Below, piece after piece: positions 63,716 to 64,000 of a DNA stretch of 64,000 nt. Position numbers and translations under genes: made by a program. Source of the DNA: Pseudarthrobacter sp. Fe7 (lineage in GTDB: Bacteria; Actinomycetota; Actinomycetes; Actinomycetales; Micrococcaceae). Location: assembly GCA_024372495.1 (NCBI GenBank), contig CP099977.1, forward strand, positions 2,108,001 through 2,172,000. The letters run 5' to 3'. Below the pieces are notes generated by a model. It ran no database searches, was not told the DNA's origin, and was given only the letters and a program-made list of their open reading frames with translations. How positions within the stretch are numbered: position 1 is the stretch's first letter; each line of letters opens with the position of its first letter.

Positions 63716-64000
63716 CAAGCCTTCCTTGTCTGACGAAAGCGGCGCACTGCAATATAGACGTTGCGCAGGAAAGCTACCCGTGCACGGAGTATTTTCGATG
63801 CTGAGCGGATCCCGTGAGGCGTCAGGTTCTCGCCGTGAAGTCTGTGCAGGATGGTGTCTTCGTCCATGTAGACGATGGAGCGGTTGATGTTGCCCACCGT
63901 TGCCAGCCACTGGTCATGGGATTCATCCATGTAGTGCGGGAATGGCAGTGCCTGCGCGAGAAGGCTTCGCCGGACCGCCATCGCGCATCCCCAGTGAAGC
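63715..64000 (-). CDS. Glycosyltransferase family 2, C-terminal part (runs off window end)
   Basis: The 3' end of another GT2-type gene that continues beyond the window. The visible frame enters with HWGCAMAVRRSLLAQALPFP, the acceptor-binding helix that follows the GT2 active site, then the MDESHDQWLATVGNINRSIV and HRLHGENLTPHG stretches. A DE pair near HDQW is typical of the catalytic base region. The stop overlaps the next gene's start by four bases. At least 95 residues are present; the N-terminal donor domain is missing. Confidence 0.8.
   Translation of the reverse strand, partial: LHWGCAMAVRRSLLAQALPFPHYMDESHDQWLATVGNINRSIVYMDEDTILHRLHGENLTPHGIRSASKILRARVAFLRNVYIAVRRFRQTRKA

Overview
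The window is high-GC DNA from an actinobacterium, most likely an Arthrobacter/Pseudarthrobacter-type Micrococcaceae member (inference). The grounds are dense GC-rich coding, GTG and TTG starts, leaderless-type -10 boxes, and blocks arranged as around mtrA-secA and whiB1-pdtaS in Mycobacterium (mtrA, mtrB, lpqB, comF, hpf, secA, an Rv3235-type gene; pdtaS next to whiB1). It is chromosomal and dominated by housekeeping genes. I see no tRNA, rRNA, CRISPR array, insertion sequence, phage or plasmid gene. No stretch above 300 bases lacks a gene.

Layout. 1-5.9 kb: a PIG-L deacetylase end, sigK-rskA, trmL, a DnaJ-domain protein, a lipoprotein, DoxX and a SufR-like regulator. 5.9-8.5 kb: iscS and mnmA (tRNA thiolation). 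8.7-14.3 kb: an oligopeptide-type ABC importer. 14.4-16.7 kb: chorismate mutase, a MetE-like protein, a DUF4166 protein. 16.7-22.3 kb: a minus-strand MoxR/DUF58/DUF4350/DUF4129/membrane-protein operon. 22.5-32.9 kb: mtrAB-lpqB, comF, hpf, a YcaQ-like protein and secA. 33.0-37.7 kb: Rv3235-like and LysM proteins, a hypothetical protein, an excisionase-type HTH protein, then a SAF protein coupled to a MinD/CpaE-like ATPase. 37.7-45.2 kb: the large NAD-glutamate dehydrogenase, pdtaS, whiB1 and a membrane protein. 45.2-49.4 kb: an FHA plus tandem-ATPase FtsK/EssC-like protein. 49.5-64 kb: a surface-glycan region with an acetyltransferase, glf, a GlfT2-like galactofuranosyltransferase, two DUF2142 proteins, a GtrA protein, a PstS-like lipoprotein, a DUF6541 protein, a flippase and three glycosyltransferases.

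Sequence quality governs the whole annotation. About twenty genes, including secA, mtrB, gdh, glf and lpqB, are broken by single-base indels, yet each becomes a full-length family member when one to four single bases are corrected, and every corrected length is a multiple of three. The indels are not random. I count 20 one-base insertions; 17 change GAGCTG to GAGCCTG (on either strand) and all 17 have G or C on both sides of the hexamer. I also count 14 one-base losses, mostly in G/C runs. I read this as an unpolished long-read consensus, not as pseudogenes. The strict motif dependence may reflect base modification. Such genes are annotated as single CDSs over their full span, with the break positions given.

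How the genes may work together: IscS can feed sulphur to MnmA under a nearby predicted Fe-S-sensing regulator; MtrAB-LpqB and SecA serve envelope control and export; PdtaS and WhiB1 are signalling/redox regulators, whiB1 carrying a CRP-like palindrome just upstream; Glf, GlfT2 and the clustered polytopic proteins and glycosyltransferases build and export a galactofuranose-containing surface polymer.
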